Shown one piece after another: positions 39,668-47,397 of a stretch of 64,000 nt of DNA (positions are counted from its first letter, which is position 1; each line of letters starts with the position of its first letter). The stretch comes from an uncultured Commensalibacter sp. (GTDB lineage: Bacteria > Pseudomonadota > Alphaproteobacteria > Acetobacterales > Acetobacteraceae). The stretch spans positions 62,001 to 126,000 of the forward strand of contig CALYOP010000005.1 in the NCBI GenBank assembly GCA_945266285.1. The letters run 5' to 3'. A program made the translations under genes and the position numbers. The notes beneath the pieces were generated by a model. It saw only the letters and a program-made list of their open reading frames with translations. It was not told the origin of the DNA and searched no databases.

Positions 39668-39695
39668 ATGCCTATTTTTTGAAAGGATTTTTGTG

Positions 39696-39914
39696 ATGGA
39701 CACGGATTATCTGACGCAGTTTTTAACCTGGATGCTGGGTGCTTTGCCTGGTGATATCGCTGCCAATCTGGTCGGCATCATAACAGCCCTGGTAACCCTC
39801 TGCACGCTGGTTATTCGCTTCTGGAAAGAGCCTGCTTCTGGAACAACCGCACATAAGGTTTGGTCGGTTGTTCATTTGCTGGCTTCGTTCAGAAAGCCTG
39901 TGGCGAAGAGCTGA
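39696..39914 (+). CDS. Holin-like small membrane protein
   Basis: 72 residues from ATG 39696, with an AAAGGA ribosome-binding site eight bases before. It has one clear membrane helix (IAANLVGIITALVTLCTLVIRFW, residues about 20-42) and a more polar second segment, with a basic tail. Its size, position after the tail fibre terminator and membrane nature fit a holin or antiholin. No sequence family is recognised. Confidence 0.5.
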   Translation: MDTDYLTQFLTWMLGALPGDIAANLVGIITALVTLCTLVIRFWKEPASGTTAHKVWSVVHLLASFRKPVAKS

Positions 39915-39936
39915 CATTTGACTGGGAGGTTGTGTG

Positions 39937-40359
39937 ATGGTGGATAGAATATGCAGGCAATTAAGGATGCATGAGCACTGGTTTGCCGAGTTCTGGTCGA
40001 TGCTATTTTTGTTCATTGTAGGGTTTTATGGGCTGACGGTGCCCAGAACCGAGTTGCTTAGAGATGCCTACACCCATGGCTTTCTTCGCGTATTGCCCGA
40101 TGGAATATGGCAGGGACTGTTTATCATGGCTGCTACGCTGCAATGCGCGGCCCTGTTCAGGGAAAGCCTTTGTGGACGGGGAATTGCGTCCTTCATGGGC
40201 GCAACCCTTTTGGGATGGGGCGGCCTGAACGTCCTCTTTTACGGCTATGGCTGGCACTTCTCCCTGATTGCATGGATATTCTTCGCCGCAATCAACCTCA
40301 CCGCCCTATCGCGCATCCTCACCGGCATCGAAAGCAGGTTCCTTGGAAAAGCTCTTTGA
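39937..40359 (+). CDS. Multi-pass membrane protein of the lysis region
   Basis: 140 residues from ATG 39937 (a GTG one codon earlier is possible), following a GGGAGG ribosome-binding site. Four predicted membrane helices: AEFWSMLFLFIVGFYGLTV, IWQGLFIMAATLQCAALF, GIASFMGATLLGWGGLNVLFYG and FSLIAWIFFAAINLTALS. It is probably a lysis or superinfection-type membrane protein. The end overlaps the next gene by 17 bases. Confidence 0.5.
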   Translation: MVDRICRQLRMHEHWFAEFWSMLFLFIVGFYGLTVPRTELLRDAYTHGFLRVLPDGIWQGLFIMAATLQCAALFRESLCGRGIASFMGATLLGWGGLNVLFYGYGWHFSLIAWIFFAAINLTALSRILTGIESRFLGKAL

Positions 40360-40507
40360 CTTCCTCAAATGGTGGTGGAGCAATAACGCAGACTACCTTC
40401 GCACAAACGATCCATGGGTTATCCCACTCATCGCAATATCCTTCCCCCTATCCCTCGTCCTGCGTGCTGTCAGTACGTTGATTGCCGTATGGAAAGGAAG
40501 GAAATAA
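40343..40507 (+). CDS. Small membrane protein, first copy
   Basis: 54 residues from TTG 40343, preceded by AGCAGG at good spacing. The sequence EKLFDFLKWWWSNNADYLRTNDPWVIPLIAISFPLSLVLRAVSTLIAVW has a tryptophan cluster and one membrane helix. A closely related copy is at 44924-45100, where the second native start codon is a GTG. Both lie near lysis-type genes. The function is unknown; a lysis accessory is plausible. Confidence 0.6.
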   Translation: MEKLFDFLKWWWSNNADYLRTNDPWVIPLIAISFPLSLVLRAVSTLIAVWKGRK

Positions 40508-40527
40508 CCATACTGATTCTGAAGGAA

Positions 40528-42234
40528 CTAATCAGAAGCTTTGAGTCTCATACCAAATAAGCCGCCATTTTCGGCATCTGTTAATTTAACATCCATAATA
40601 TAAGGGTTAATATCAAAATCTTTATCAAATTCGTCGTTAGGTAAACTATCCGAATTTAATGTTACGATATACTGGAATCCCCACTCTTCTGACAATTGGG
40701 CTCCAATTTGTAAAGCTTTAGCTACTTGACGTTTATCAACTCCATCAAATATGTGGCTATCATGAATTAAAAAACCAGGGTGTCGATTATTTTTTAATCC
40801 TATCTCTGTTAACATCATATCAAAGCAAAAGGTTTGCATATTTTTTATGCCTTTACTTTCTGCGCTTTCAATACGAACATCAAACTTTAATCCATTATCA
40901 GTTGGATCAATAATTAAAATACCAGGTTTATTATACAATTTTTTTGATAGGTTTCGAAAAGAAATAATAGCATATCTAATAACTTCATCACGCTCTTTAA
41001 TATTATTTGCTAGAGCCTGTTTAAGCTCATTTTTCTTTATTAATGAATTGCTTTTATTTTGCTCAATCTTTTGTAATAAATCGTATTGTTGCTGTAGTGA
41101 TTCAATCTTTGCTTGTTTTGCATTGAGATCTTTTTGCAACATTGAAAATTGTTCAAGAGCTCCACCAGTCTGTAATGTTTTCATGATTTCTTGACGACGA
41201 ATATCATTAACTTCTACATTTTTTTTGCGTTCTTCTATACGGCTTTTGACTGATTGTATTTCACCTTTTAAATGGCTTTGTCGATTAGCAATAATGCCTT
41301 TATGAAAGATTTCTACATCTTCAAAGCGCTTTTTCACAATATCAGGAAATACTATATCAGCTTCCTGATAAAGTCTTAATATATCTTGATGAGGAACGGG
41401 TTGTTCTTCTTCTATTGATCTTTGAAGTTGCGTCAAGAGCTCTTGGTCAGTGACATCCTCTAAATTAAGTTGATTTATTGTCTCAGTTAAAGTGTCAGCC
41501 TCATTTCTTAATTCCTGATATTGAGGAACTACATGAAAATTTTCTATATCTTTTTGTAGTTTATTTAATTCATCTTGCAATCCTGTTATTTCATTTTTCA
41601 ATACGGTAGGACGCTTATTTGGCAGCTGTTTAATATCACCGCTTGACATGATCCTTTTTAAGTTACTTATACTTTTACTTTCTTCTCTAACCACTTGAAA
41701 TTCGGTTGAAATTTGCCAATCAAGACCTAACAAATAACTAAGAGAAACTTGTTCACTCCAAGGAAGTTGATCGGTGGAAAATCGAGTTGTTTTTTCAAAG
41801 CCGTGTTGATTATCATTTCTTACAAAATAAGGAAACAAGCTTCTAAAAGTTGGTCGATATTTTCTAGCATCTTCAGAATTTAACTGAAAAAAAAGATATC
41901 CAAGCTTATCTTTCCATTCTTTCAAAGTTGTTTTTTCATTATTAACAACAACTTTAGTTGGTGTATTACAAGCTCGCTGTACAAACCAAATTTTATCATC
42001 ATAATTAAACTTAGTATAAAAAAAATAGTCCTCCAACTGTTTACATTTACAAAGTTTTGAGGAATCAGAACCAAATAAAAAATTTACAATCTCTACAATA
42101 CTAGTTTTACCAGCACCGTTACGTGTGTCACGTTTATTAGATGTTTTCGTCTTATCAGCCAGCAACAAATTAAACCCAGGCTTAAAACGTAGAGTTTTGA
42201 ATGTAGATAAATTACTTCCAATTTCTTTTATCAT
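40528..42234 (-). CDS. ABC-3C defence system ATPase (DUF2326 type)
   Basis: 568 residues. Residues 1-60 contain an ABC/RecF-type P-loop (NGAGKTS, 39-45) and the core continues with KFNYDDKIWFVQRAC. A long coiled coil covers about 170-430. The C-terminal lobe (about 440-568) has KSKGIKNMQTFCFDMMLTEIG-like DUF2326 sequence (SKGIKNMQTFCFDMML) and a Walker B-like region FLIHDSHIFDGVDKRQVAKAL. DUF2326 ATPases are the motor of ABC three-component (ABC-3C) systems, predicted from genome context to be anti-phage devices. It is the third gene of a leftward three-gene operon; its ATG overlaps the middle component's stop. Confidence 0.82.
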   Translation of the reverse strand: MIKEIGSNLSTFKTLRFKPGFNLLLADKTKTSNKRDTRNGAGKTSIVEIVNFLFGSDSSKLCKCKQLEDYFFYTKFNYDDKIWFVQRACNTPTKVVVNNEKTTLKEWKDKLGYLFFQLNSEDARKYRPTFRSLFPYFVRNDNQHGFEKTTRFSTDQLPWSEQVSLSYLLGLDWQISTEFQVVREESKSISNLKRIMSSGDIKQLPNKRPTVLKNEITGLQDELNKLQKDIENFHVVPQYQELRNEADTLTETINQLNLEDVTDQELLTQLQRSIEEEQPVPHQDILRLYQEADIVFPDIVKKRFEDVEIFHKGIIANRQSHLKGEIQSVKSRIEERKKNVEVNDIRRQEIMKTLQTGGALEQFSMLQKDLNAKQAKIESLQQQYDLLQKIEQNKSNSLIKKNELKQALANNIKERDEVIRYAIISFRNLSKKLYNKPGILIIDPTDNGLKFDVRIESAESKGIKNMQTFCFDMMLTEIGLKNNRHPGFLIHDSHIFDGVDKRQVAKALQIGAQLSEEWGFQYIVTLNSDSLPNDEFDKDFDINPYIMDVKLTDAENGGLFGMRLKASD

Positions 42235-42478
42235 TTTGACTCAGCAATCACTAATCCCGATTCAAACCGAATAGCACCCATCAAATATAACAAGTCCAAA
42301 GAAAGTACAAACCATCGATAACTTATAGGTTTTTTTTGAAAGCTGTTACATGATTTTTACGAATTTTATCCCATAACCCTGACATAGTTTCTGGCCGCTT
42401 TTTAATAATAACTAGAATCTCAGCACCCACACCTAACAAAGACCGCTCTAGAGTAATATGTTTAGTTGGCAAGATCAT
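42231..42478 (-). pseudogene. ABC-3C middle component (MC6-like), split at an A8 run
   Basis: From ATG 42478 the frame reads MILPTKHITLERSLLGVGAEIL and then MSGLWDKIRKNHV, the typical N-terminal half of ABC-3C middle components, but stops at 42323-42325 after 51 codons. The missing half (ISYRWFVLSLDLLYLMGAIRFESG) is encoded right after in the -1 frame, ending at 42231 with an ATGA overlap with the ATPase gene. The switch point is a run of eight As (42337-42330). Nine As would restore one frame of about 82 codons. The run includes A-AAA-AAC in frame, a known -1 slippery heptamer, so slippage could also make the full protein. Confidence 0.75.
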
Positions 42479-42536
42479 GTTATGAAGACTCTAATATGGG
42501 TGCTTTTAAATTCAAAGAGTTATCTAAGTCTGAAGC

Positions 42537-43451
42537 CTATATTGTTTCACGATCTTCAAATATATCACATCTATCGAAAAAATAAGCCATATAACCATAC
42601 ATACAAGCTGACTCTAGAGGTGAAGAAAAATTATTCTGTCCTAAAAATATACAAATTTCATAAAAAATTTGATCAGGATTATACCCTTCATCTTTGAGTT
42701 TTTGATATTTTTCTCTAAAATCTATAGCAATATTCTCTGCAAAATCAGGATTAGGCAACGACAACAAATAAGTATTTACTAAAGAACTTTTATGACGTCC
42801 TAGTTCAATAAACTTTATTGCGCATTCAGATAGATTGTTTTTGCTCAATTTATATTCTGAGGGGACAACAGGATCGGGATCATAAAAGTTATCATACTCT
42901 GGATGTGTCTCGAGTAACCCCTTAATTAAATGTCCCATATTGCTTACTTCTTTGATACTAACTTTATTAAAATCACTTTCAGAGGGACAAAAACCCAAAA
43001 GCCTTTGAAGAAATGTTTCATCTAACTTTAAAATTATAGATAATAAGTATTGTTTATCCCAAATTATAATTTCTATATTTAAGTGATCTTTTCTTAACTC
43101 ATCTATCGTTTGTCCAGTTCGAGGCGATATACCATTTGCATTATTATGAATAAAAATCCATTTTCTTAAATCTGACCATTTTAATAAAGCCCCCTTAAAA
43201 TCTTCTTTTATTTTTTTTATTAATTTAGATTCATCAAATCTTTCTGGTCCATAACATTGAAAAATAATGCCCTCTTTCGGCACACGACCATCACATTTAA
43301 AATCACCATCCTTTCCATGCGGTTTGATGCGTTCAAAATTGCTTCCATAGTAAAACCCGAGGATATCATTTACGAAATCTTGAAATTCGCCACCATGTTT
43401 TTTCAACAAAGCATTTTCTGCACTAAATTGATAATATTGCCTTTTTAACAA
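42537..43451 (-). CDS. ABC-3C system effector-side protein (nuclease-like N-terminus)
   Basis: 304 residues, apparently starting at TTG 43451. Residues of about 18-75 have a restriction-endonuclease-like pattern: GGEFQDFVNDILGFYYGSNFERIKPHGKDGDFKCDG, then IIFQCYGP, i.e. Glu-x(n)-Asp-x-Lys-type core. The middle and C-terminal regions match the ABC-3C third component (IFIHNNANGISPRTGQTIDELRKDH ... SECAIKFIELGRHKSSLVNTYLLS). It begins the leftward operon; the middle component ATG is 59 bases downstream. This arrangement suggests the protein is the effector, gated by the ATPase. Confidence 0.78.
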   Translation of the reverse strand: MLKRQYYQFSAENALLKKHGGEFQDFVNDILGFYYGSNFERIKPHGKDGDFKCDGRVPKEGIIFQCYGPERFDESKLIKKIKEDFKGALLKWSDLRKWIFIHNNANGISPRTGQTIDELRKDHLNIEIIIWDKQYLLSIILKLDETFLQRLLGFCPSESDFNKVSIKEVSNMGHLIKGLLETHPEYDNFYDPDPVVPSEYKLSKNNLSECAIKFIELGRHKSSLVNTYLLSLPNPDFAENIAIDFREKYQKLKDEGYNPDQIFYEICIFLGQNNFSSPLESACMYGYMAYFFDRCDIFEDRETI

Positions 43452-43532
43452 TTTTTAACTCTTAATTATGTTATGATTTGGCAATTACGTTAATAAAAAT
43501 TGAAATTAAATAACAGTAACTTTTACAACATT

Positions 43533-43640
43533 TTACAAAGACAGTTTTTCCCGAGCTGCCTGAGCCAGAAAGCGGGATCGATTATTGGTGACCTTATTAG
43601 CAATTTTAAGCAAATCAACAGGCAGCTTTTCATAATAAAA
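43533..43640 (-). pseudogene. C-terminal remnant of a HicB antitoxin gene
   Basis: A leftward frame ending TAA at 43533 encodes LPVDLLKIANKVTNNRSRFLAQAAREKLSL, which is nearly the same as the end of the intact HicB at 47398 (NRSRFLAQAAREKL). There is no start or N-terminal domain upstream in this frame. It is a leftover of a third HicB gene abutting the ABC-3C operon. Confidence 0.7.
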
Positions 43641-43649
43641 CCCAAAATA

Positions 43650-43985
43650 TCAAGATCGCTGTATGGCCTCTTTAAGCGCATCGGCGATCCAGCCATTGAG
43701 GCTTTTACCGTTTGCTGCGGCCTCTATGGTAATTTGCTGATGAAGCCCTGGGTCAATACGCAGATTAAACCGCCCAGAAAATGGTTTTTCAGGTGCTTTG
43801 CCTCTACTGGCGCAAAAATCCAGATAATCATCAACCGAATCAGCCAAAGCCTGCTTCAGCTCGTCAATTGAACGCCCCTGGAAAGTAATCACGTCAGAAA
43901 TATCTTTGACTTCACCATGAAAAATATCGGCTTCCTGATCATAATCAAAAATCCCTGTATATCCTTTATAAGTCATGATGCTCAT
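43650..43985 (-). CDS. hicB: HicB-family antitoxin
   Basis: 111 residues: TYKGYTGIFDYDQEADIFHGEVKDISDVITFQGRSIDELKQALADSVDDYLDFC is the HicB RNase-H-like fold, and the end (FNLRIDPGLHQQITIEAAANGKSLNGWIADALKEA) is its ribbon-helix-helix DNA-binding domain. It is complete. Its ATG overlaps the stop of the adjacent HicA gene (43982-44235), whose frame is broken, so it is an antitoxin without a working partner unless that shift is an artefact. Confidence 0.85.
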   Translation of the reverse strand: MSIMTYKGYTGIFDYDQEADIFHGEVKDISDVITFQGRSIDELKQALADSVDDYLDFCASRGKAPEKPFSGRFNLRIDPGLHQQITIEAAANGKSLNGWIADALKEAIQRS

Positions 43986-44235
43986 GGTTTAATCCTCGCA
44001 TTTTCAAGAAATCGACGAACAGACTTCACAGCGCCTTTATCGGTTACGGGCCTTGGATGAGGTCGGTGAAAGGTGGCAAATACGCCATTTAGTTCAACGC
44101 GAACGCGAACCCTCGACCTTCGCTAATATTACCACCGCAAGCAATCAGTAAAGCTTCGATATCCGACCAGGCTATGTTTGCCATAACGGGTTTTTTAAAA
44201 ACCAAAGCCAGCGTTTTTCTGTGTTTGCTGTTCAT
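43982..44235 (-). pseudogene. Frameshifted HicA toxin gene
   Basis: From ATG 44235 the frame encodes MNSKHRKTLALVFKKPV and NIAWSDIEALLIACGGNISEGRG, a standard HicA N-terminus, then stops at AAC-TAA. The -1 frame supplies the rest: RVRVELNGVFATFHRPHP and then TDKGAVKSVRRFLENARIKP, containing the catalytic-His-type FHRPHP motif, ending TGA at 43982. One extra G in the GGG run near 44110-44112 would restore the gene. The partner HicB follows. Confidence 0.75.
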
Positions 44236-44308
44236 AAGTCTATAGTACCAATTTATGATACTATTGCAAGGATTAATTTATTTTTGTCCTTAACAGACAC
44301 ACCCATAG

Positions 44309-44336
44309 CCGCCCGCGTAATGCGAGGCGGTTTTTT
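44309..44336 (+). terminator. Terminator upstream of lysozyme-like gene
   Basis: CCGCC (44309-44313) pairs with GGCGG (44326-44330), with an inner CGC/GCG pair, and is followed by six Ts. Confidence 0.75.
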
Positions 44337-44361
44337 ATTTCCCAACATCGAAAGAAACATC

Positions 44362-44808
44362 ATGAGCAAAACCACGGGCAGGATCTATATTCCGCATCTG
44401 AAGCAGCACGTCGTAACCCCTGCCCTCAATTATCTGGAACTGGGCGGCGCGCGGGCCATTAATATGGTTACCGGCACCTTTCTGGCTGAAGGCTATACCG
44501 CGGGTTACACCTATCTCAAACAACTCGGAAACGGCCCAGCCCTCGGCCCTGAGCAGATGGAACCCGCAACCCATAACGATATCTGGAAAATCTTCCTATC
44601 TTCAACCAAACGTGCGGCTCTAGAAGCAAGATTACGCAACATTGCAGGATCATTCAGCACGGATGGAAATGGTATCCCCAAGCCCGAAGTCCTGACCGGC
44701 AATCTCTTCTATGCCGCCGCCATGTGTCGTGTCTTCTATCTCCGCATCCCCGAAGCGCTTCCTTTTGGGGCCACTTCAAAGAAAAAAGAAAGGAAAATAG
44801 AAAACTAA
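44362..44808 (+). CDS. Lysozyme-like phage protein, truncated copy
   Basis: 148 residues from ATG 44362. The first about 133 residues align with the intact copy at 48505 (IYIPHLKQHVVTPALNYLELGGARAINMVTGTFLAEGY ... GPALGPEQMEPATHNDIW ... IPKPEVLTGNLFYAAAMCRVFYLRIPEALP). After IPEALP the sequence switches to an unrelated lysine-rich end (FGATSKKKERKIEN), encoded by the 169-bp repeat. The GPALGPEQMEPAT motif is reminiscent of transglycosylase/lysozyme active-site regions, but that is weak evidence. The last 140 bases before the break (44626-44765) are identical to the second copy. Confidence 0.55.
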   Translation: MSKTTGRIYIPHLKQHVVTPALNYLELGGARAINMVTGTFLAEGYTAGYTYLKQLGNGPALGPEQMEPATHNDIWKIFLSSTKRAALEARLRNIAGSFSTDGNGIPKPEVLTGNLFYAAAMCRVFYLRIPEALPFGATSKKKERKIEN

Positions 44809-44923
44809 CTCTGTACTTCCTTGGCATACTAAGAGTAAAATATCCCAATCTTGCCAAAAAATAGATTGACCAAACATGATTAAGACAAACTCCATTGAAA
44901 CCAATTTCACTCCCGAAAGAGTA
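44755..44923 (+). repeat. 169-bp direct repeat, copy 1
   Basis: Matches 45927-46095 with two substitutions, 1172 bp apart. It starts in the last bases of the lysozyme-like identity block (GCGCTTCCTTT) and contains a promoter-like leader plus the first 16 codons of the XRE-ImmA gene. It ends exactly before a GTG start codon. Confidence 0.92.
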
Positions 44924-45100
44924 GTGGAAAAGTTCTTTGATCTTATTCGGTGGTGGTGGGAAAATAATGTCGATTACTTACGTGTAAATGACCCTTGGGT
45001 TATCCCTCTCATCGCAATATCCTTTCCCTTATCCGTCGTGCTAAGGGCCATTAGTACGTTGATCACCGTGTGGCGGGAGAATAATAAAAAGGACGAGTGA
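44876..45100 (+). CDS. Small membrane protein, second copy, fused to repeat leader
   Basis: The frame has 74 codons. The first 16 (MIKTNSIETNFTPERV) are identical to the start of the XRE-ImmA protein because they belong to the 169-bp repeat. From GTG 44924 the sequence EKFFDLIRWWWENNVDYLRVNDPWVIPLIAISFPLSVVLRA is a paralogue of the small membrane protein at 40343. The repeat ends exactly at that native start codon, so the fusion gives the membrane protein the leader of the XRE-ImmA gene. Which start is used is unknown. Confidence 0.65.
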   Translation: MIKTNSIETNFTPERVVEKFFDLIRWWWENNVDYLRVNDPWVIPLIAISFPLSVVLRAISTLITVWRENNKKDE

Positions 45101-45123
45101 ATTAACCTAGACCTTTAGCGTAT

Positions 45124-45474
45124 TTAAGGTTTTCCGATTAATGTGAGTGCTTTTTTTCGCACTGCCGATAATTCTTCTGTTGAAACCGTTCCTTTAAACA
45201 TGGCTTTACGTATTTTCCAGTCCAGGCTTTTGATCTGATCGGCAAGAACCGCATTCGCTTTGGGGCCGGCAATTTTCACTTCAAAAGGATAGCCCTTAAT
45301 CTTTGTCGTAATGGGACAACACAGCATAAGACTGGTTCGGCTGTTATATATACGCGGACTGATTACAAGAGCCGGCCTATGTCCTGCCTGCTCGTGACCA
45401 GCTTGCGGATCAAAGTGAAGCCAGACAATGTCTCCTGCATCGGGCACGTAATCTTTTTCTTTGGGCTTATCCAT
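45124..45474 (-). CDS. mazF: MazF/PemK-family toxin
   Basis: 116 residues with the MazF core: YVPDAGDIVWLHFDPQAGHEQAGHRPALVISPRIYN, then CCPITTKIKGYPFEVKI and LADQIKSLDWKIRKAMFKG. The HRPALVISP motif with the DQIKSLDW segment typifies MazF/ChpBK sequence-specific mRNA interferases. It directly follows MazE, sharing a base (stop/start). Intact. Confidence 0.9.
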   Translation of the reverse strand: MDKPKEKDYVPDAGDIVWLHFDPQAGHEQAGHRPALVISPRIYNSRTSLMLCCPITTKIKGYPFEVKIAGPKANAVLADQIKSLDWKIRKAMFKGTVSTEELSAVRKKALTLIGKP

Positions 45475-45710
45475 TAAAAGACTTCCTTACCCAAAGCAGG
45501 CCCGAAGTCCACCTCGTTATGAAGATTATCTGGCGTGATATCCGCTACCAGCATTGCAAGCTCGTCTTCTTGGATTGGCTCAATGATGATACGACCGCTT
45601 TCCTCACGTATATCGACTTTTGTATCTATCGATAAGTTGGCTGCAGCCATTACAGAGGCCGGAATGCGAACCGAAGCACTATTTCCCCATTTTTTTACAA
45701 CAACTCTCAT
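45474..45710 (-). CDS. mazE: MazE-family antitoxin
   Basis: 78 residues beginning VVVKKWGNSASVRIPASVMAAANLSIDTKVDIREESGRIIIEPI, the AbrB/SpoVT swapped-hairpin DNA-binding domain, then an acidic tail (VADITPDNLHNEVDFGPALGKEVF) that would wrap MazF. The operon sits between the two copies of the 169-bp repeat, opposite to the flanking genes. Confidence 0.9.
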   Translation of the reverse strand: MRVVVKKWGNSASVRIPASVMAAANLSIDTKVDIREESGRIIIEPIQEDELAMLVADITPDNLHNEVDFGPALGKEVF

Positions 45711-45726
45711 TTAAGCCCCCTTTAGG

Positions 45727-45784
45727 TATCAACATTGTTTATACTTTATATCATAACTTAGTATGTTTCAACATTTGTTTATAC
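45727..45784. promoter_or_regulatory. Repeated sites upstream of mazEF
   Basis: TATCAACATTGTTTATAC (45727-45744) and TTTCAACATTTGTTTATAC (45766-45784) are direct repeats about 40 bp apart. A spacing close to four helical turns would put two MazE-type dimers on one face. Confidence 0.45.
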
Positions 45785-45926
45785 ATTGAGCGATTGAATA
45801 TATTTAATCGAAATCCCCCTCGTCGCCCTCTCTATCCCTTTTTCCATTACCCTCCGAACCATCACCGCTTTTATTAAGGTGTTGAAAGGGAAAAAAGATC
45901 ATCAGTGATCAACATTAAAAAAGAAT

Positions 45927-46095
45927 GCGCTTCCTTTTGGGGCCACTTCAAAGAAAAAAGAAAGGAAAATAGAAAATTAACTCTGTACTTCCTTGGCATA
46001 CTAAGGGTAAAATATCCCAATCTTGCCAAAAAATAGATTGACCAAACATGATTAAGACAAACTCCATTGAAACCAATTTCACTCCCGAAAGAGTA
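45927..46095 (+). repeat. 169-bp direct repeat, copy 2
   Basis: Second copy of the repeat at 44755-44923, with C/T and A/G differences only. Here it carries the native start of the XRE-ImmA gene (ATG 46048). It also includes a trace of the lysozyme-like gene end (GCGCTTCCTTT), so this copy arose from the other arrangement or both from an ancestor that had that junction. Confidence 0.92.
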
Positions 46096-47268
46096 ACAGA
46101 AGCAAGGCAGGCTCGACAAATAGCGACAGCAGGGGCTTTAGCAAGAGCACTAGGCTTAAGTACTGCCACTATTACAAGATGGGAGGCAGGAAAATCGGTT
46201 CCATCCGAAGAAAATCTTGAACGTATGGCTCAATACTTACAAGTCCGTCCTGAGTTCTTTATGAGGGAACATATTGTTTTTGCAAACCCTGTTTTTCTTA
46301 GAGCGTTAAAAGCATCCAAAGCAATATTGGGTTTCCAAGAAACACAACTAAAATGGTTACAGGAAATCAGTCAAGTCGTTGAACATTATGTAGAGCTTCC
46401 TCCTTTAAGACTACCTGATATAATGAAGGGACAAAACTACAAACTGCTTCGAAATGGTGATATTGAAAACATAGCTCATGAACTTCGTAACTATTGGAAG
46501 CTAGGCGAAGGTCCATGCCCAGATATGATCGCTCTTCTTGAAAGAAATGGCTTTATTGTGAGTTCCATTGAAATGGACACCAATAAGCTGGATGGTGCTT
46601 GCGTTTGGTCCTCTATTAATAATCGGCCTCATATCCTGTTGGCAAAAGATAAAAATACCTATGTCAGAACCCAAATGGATGCCGCCCATGAAATGGCACA
46701 TGCCATTTTGCATAGAAATGTTTCTGTCGCAGAGCAAAAGGAAAATTTTAAATTAATAGAAAGCCAGGCTTTTGCCTTGGCAAGTGCTTTTCTATTACCA
46801 TCAACAACTTATCCTATAGAAATTAAATATCCTGATATTCCCTCTCTGAGACTCTCAAAAGAAAGGTGGAAAGTTTCTATAAAAGCTCAAATCATGAGGC
46901 TATTTAATTTAGATATTATTAATGATTATCAAAAAGTTAATCTTTTAAAATCCTATTCTGCTCGAGGATGGGCCAAACAGGAACCGTATGATGATATATG
47001 GCCAATAGGCAAGCCAGAAATTCTTGCAAATGCCTTGAAATTAATTGTCGATGAAAAAGTAAGAAGTAAGCAGGAAATGTTAAACTTTGAGTTTACGATC
47101 AACTCAAGGGACATAGAAATATTAACCGGATTACCTCATCTATGGTTTGAGGAAAAACAAGCCGAAATAGTTTCATTAAGGATAAAAAGTTCTGATATAA
47201 AAGAAGATGCACAACAACAGTATTTCTCAAAATCTGAAATTATCCCCTGGCAAAAGAAAGCTGATTAA
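46048..47268 (+). CDS. XRE-HTH plus ImmA/IrrE metalloprotease protein
   Basis: 406 residues. An XRE helix-turn-helix (about 15-70: VTEARQARQIATAGALARALGLSTATITRWEAGKSVPSEENLERMAQYL) precedes a long linker and a zinc-metalloprotease domain with the HEMAH motif at 214-218 and a downstream Glu-containing helix (LIESQAFALASAFLLP). Such proteins are known to cleave repressors (ImmA, IrrE), or act as the toxin/regulator half of two-gene modules. Here no partner repressor is adjacent. The start at 46048 lies in the 169-bp repeat. Confidence 0.82.
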   Translation: MIKTNSIETNFTPERVTEARQARQIATAGALARALGLSTATITRWEAGKSVPSEENLERMAQYLQVRPEFFMREHIVFANPVFLRALKASKAILGFQETQLKWLQEISQVVEHYVELPPLRLPDIMKGQNYKLLRNGDIENIAHELRNYWKLGEGPCPDMIALLERNGFIVSSIEMDTNKLDGACVWSSINNRPHILLAKDKNTYVRTQMDAAHEMAHAILHRNVSVAEQKENFKLIESQAFALASAFLLPSTTYPIEIKYPDIPSLRLSKERWKVSIKAQIMRLFNLDIINDYQKVNLLKSYSARGWAKQEPYDDIWPIGKPEILANALKLIVDEKVRSKQEMLNFEFTINSRDIEILTGLPHLWFEEKQAEIVSLRIKSSDIKEDAQQQYFSKSEIIPWQKKAD

Positions 47269-47362
47269 CTTAGAGGATAAATATATTTCCATTCTCTTTA
47301 AATGATATTAAAAAACAAAAAGAGAAGTAATTATTATAAGACTTGTATCAAGCTTATCCAGT

Positions 47363-47395
47363 AACCGCCTACCTATCTTAGTGAGGCGGTTTTTA
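47363..47395 (+). terminator. Terminator of XRE-ImmA gene
   Basis: AACCGCCT (47363-47370) pairs with AGGCGGTT (47384-47391) and is followed by a T-run. It sits between this gene and the convergent hicB. Confidence 0.8.
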
Positions 47396-47397
47396 TT

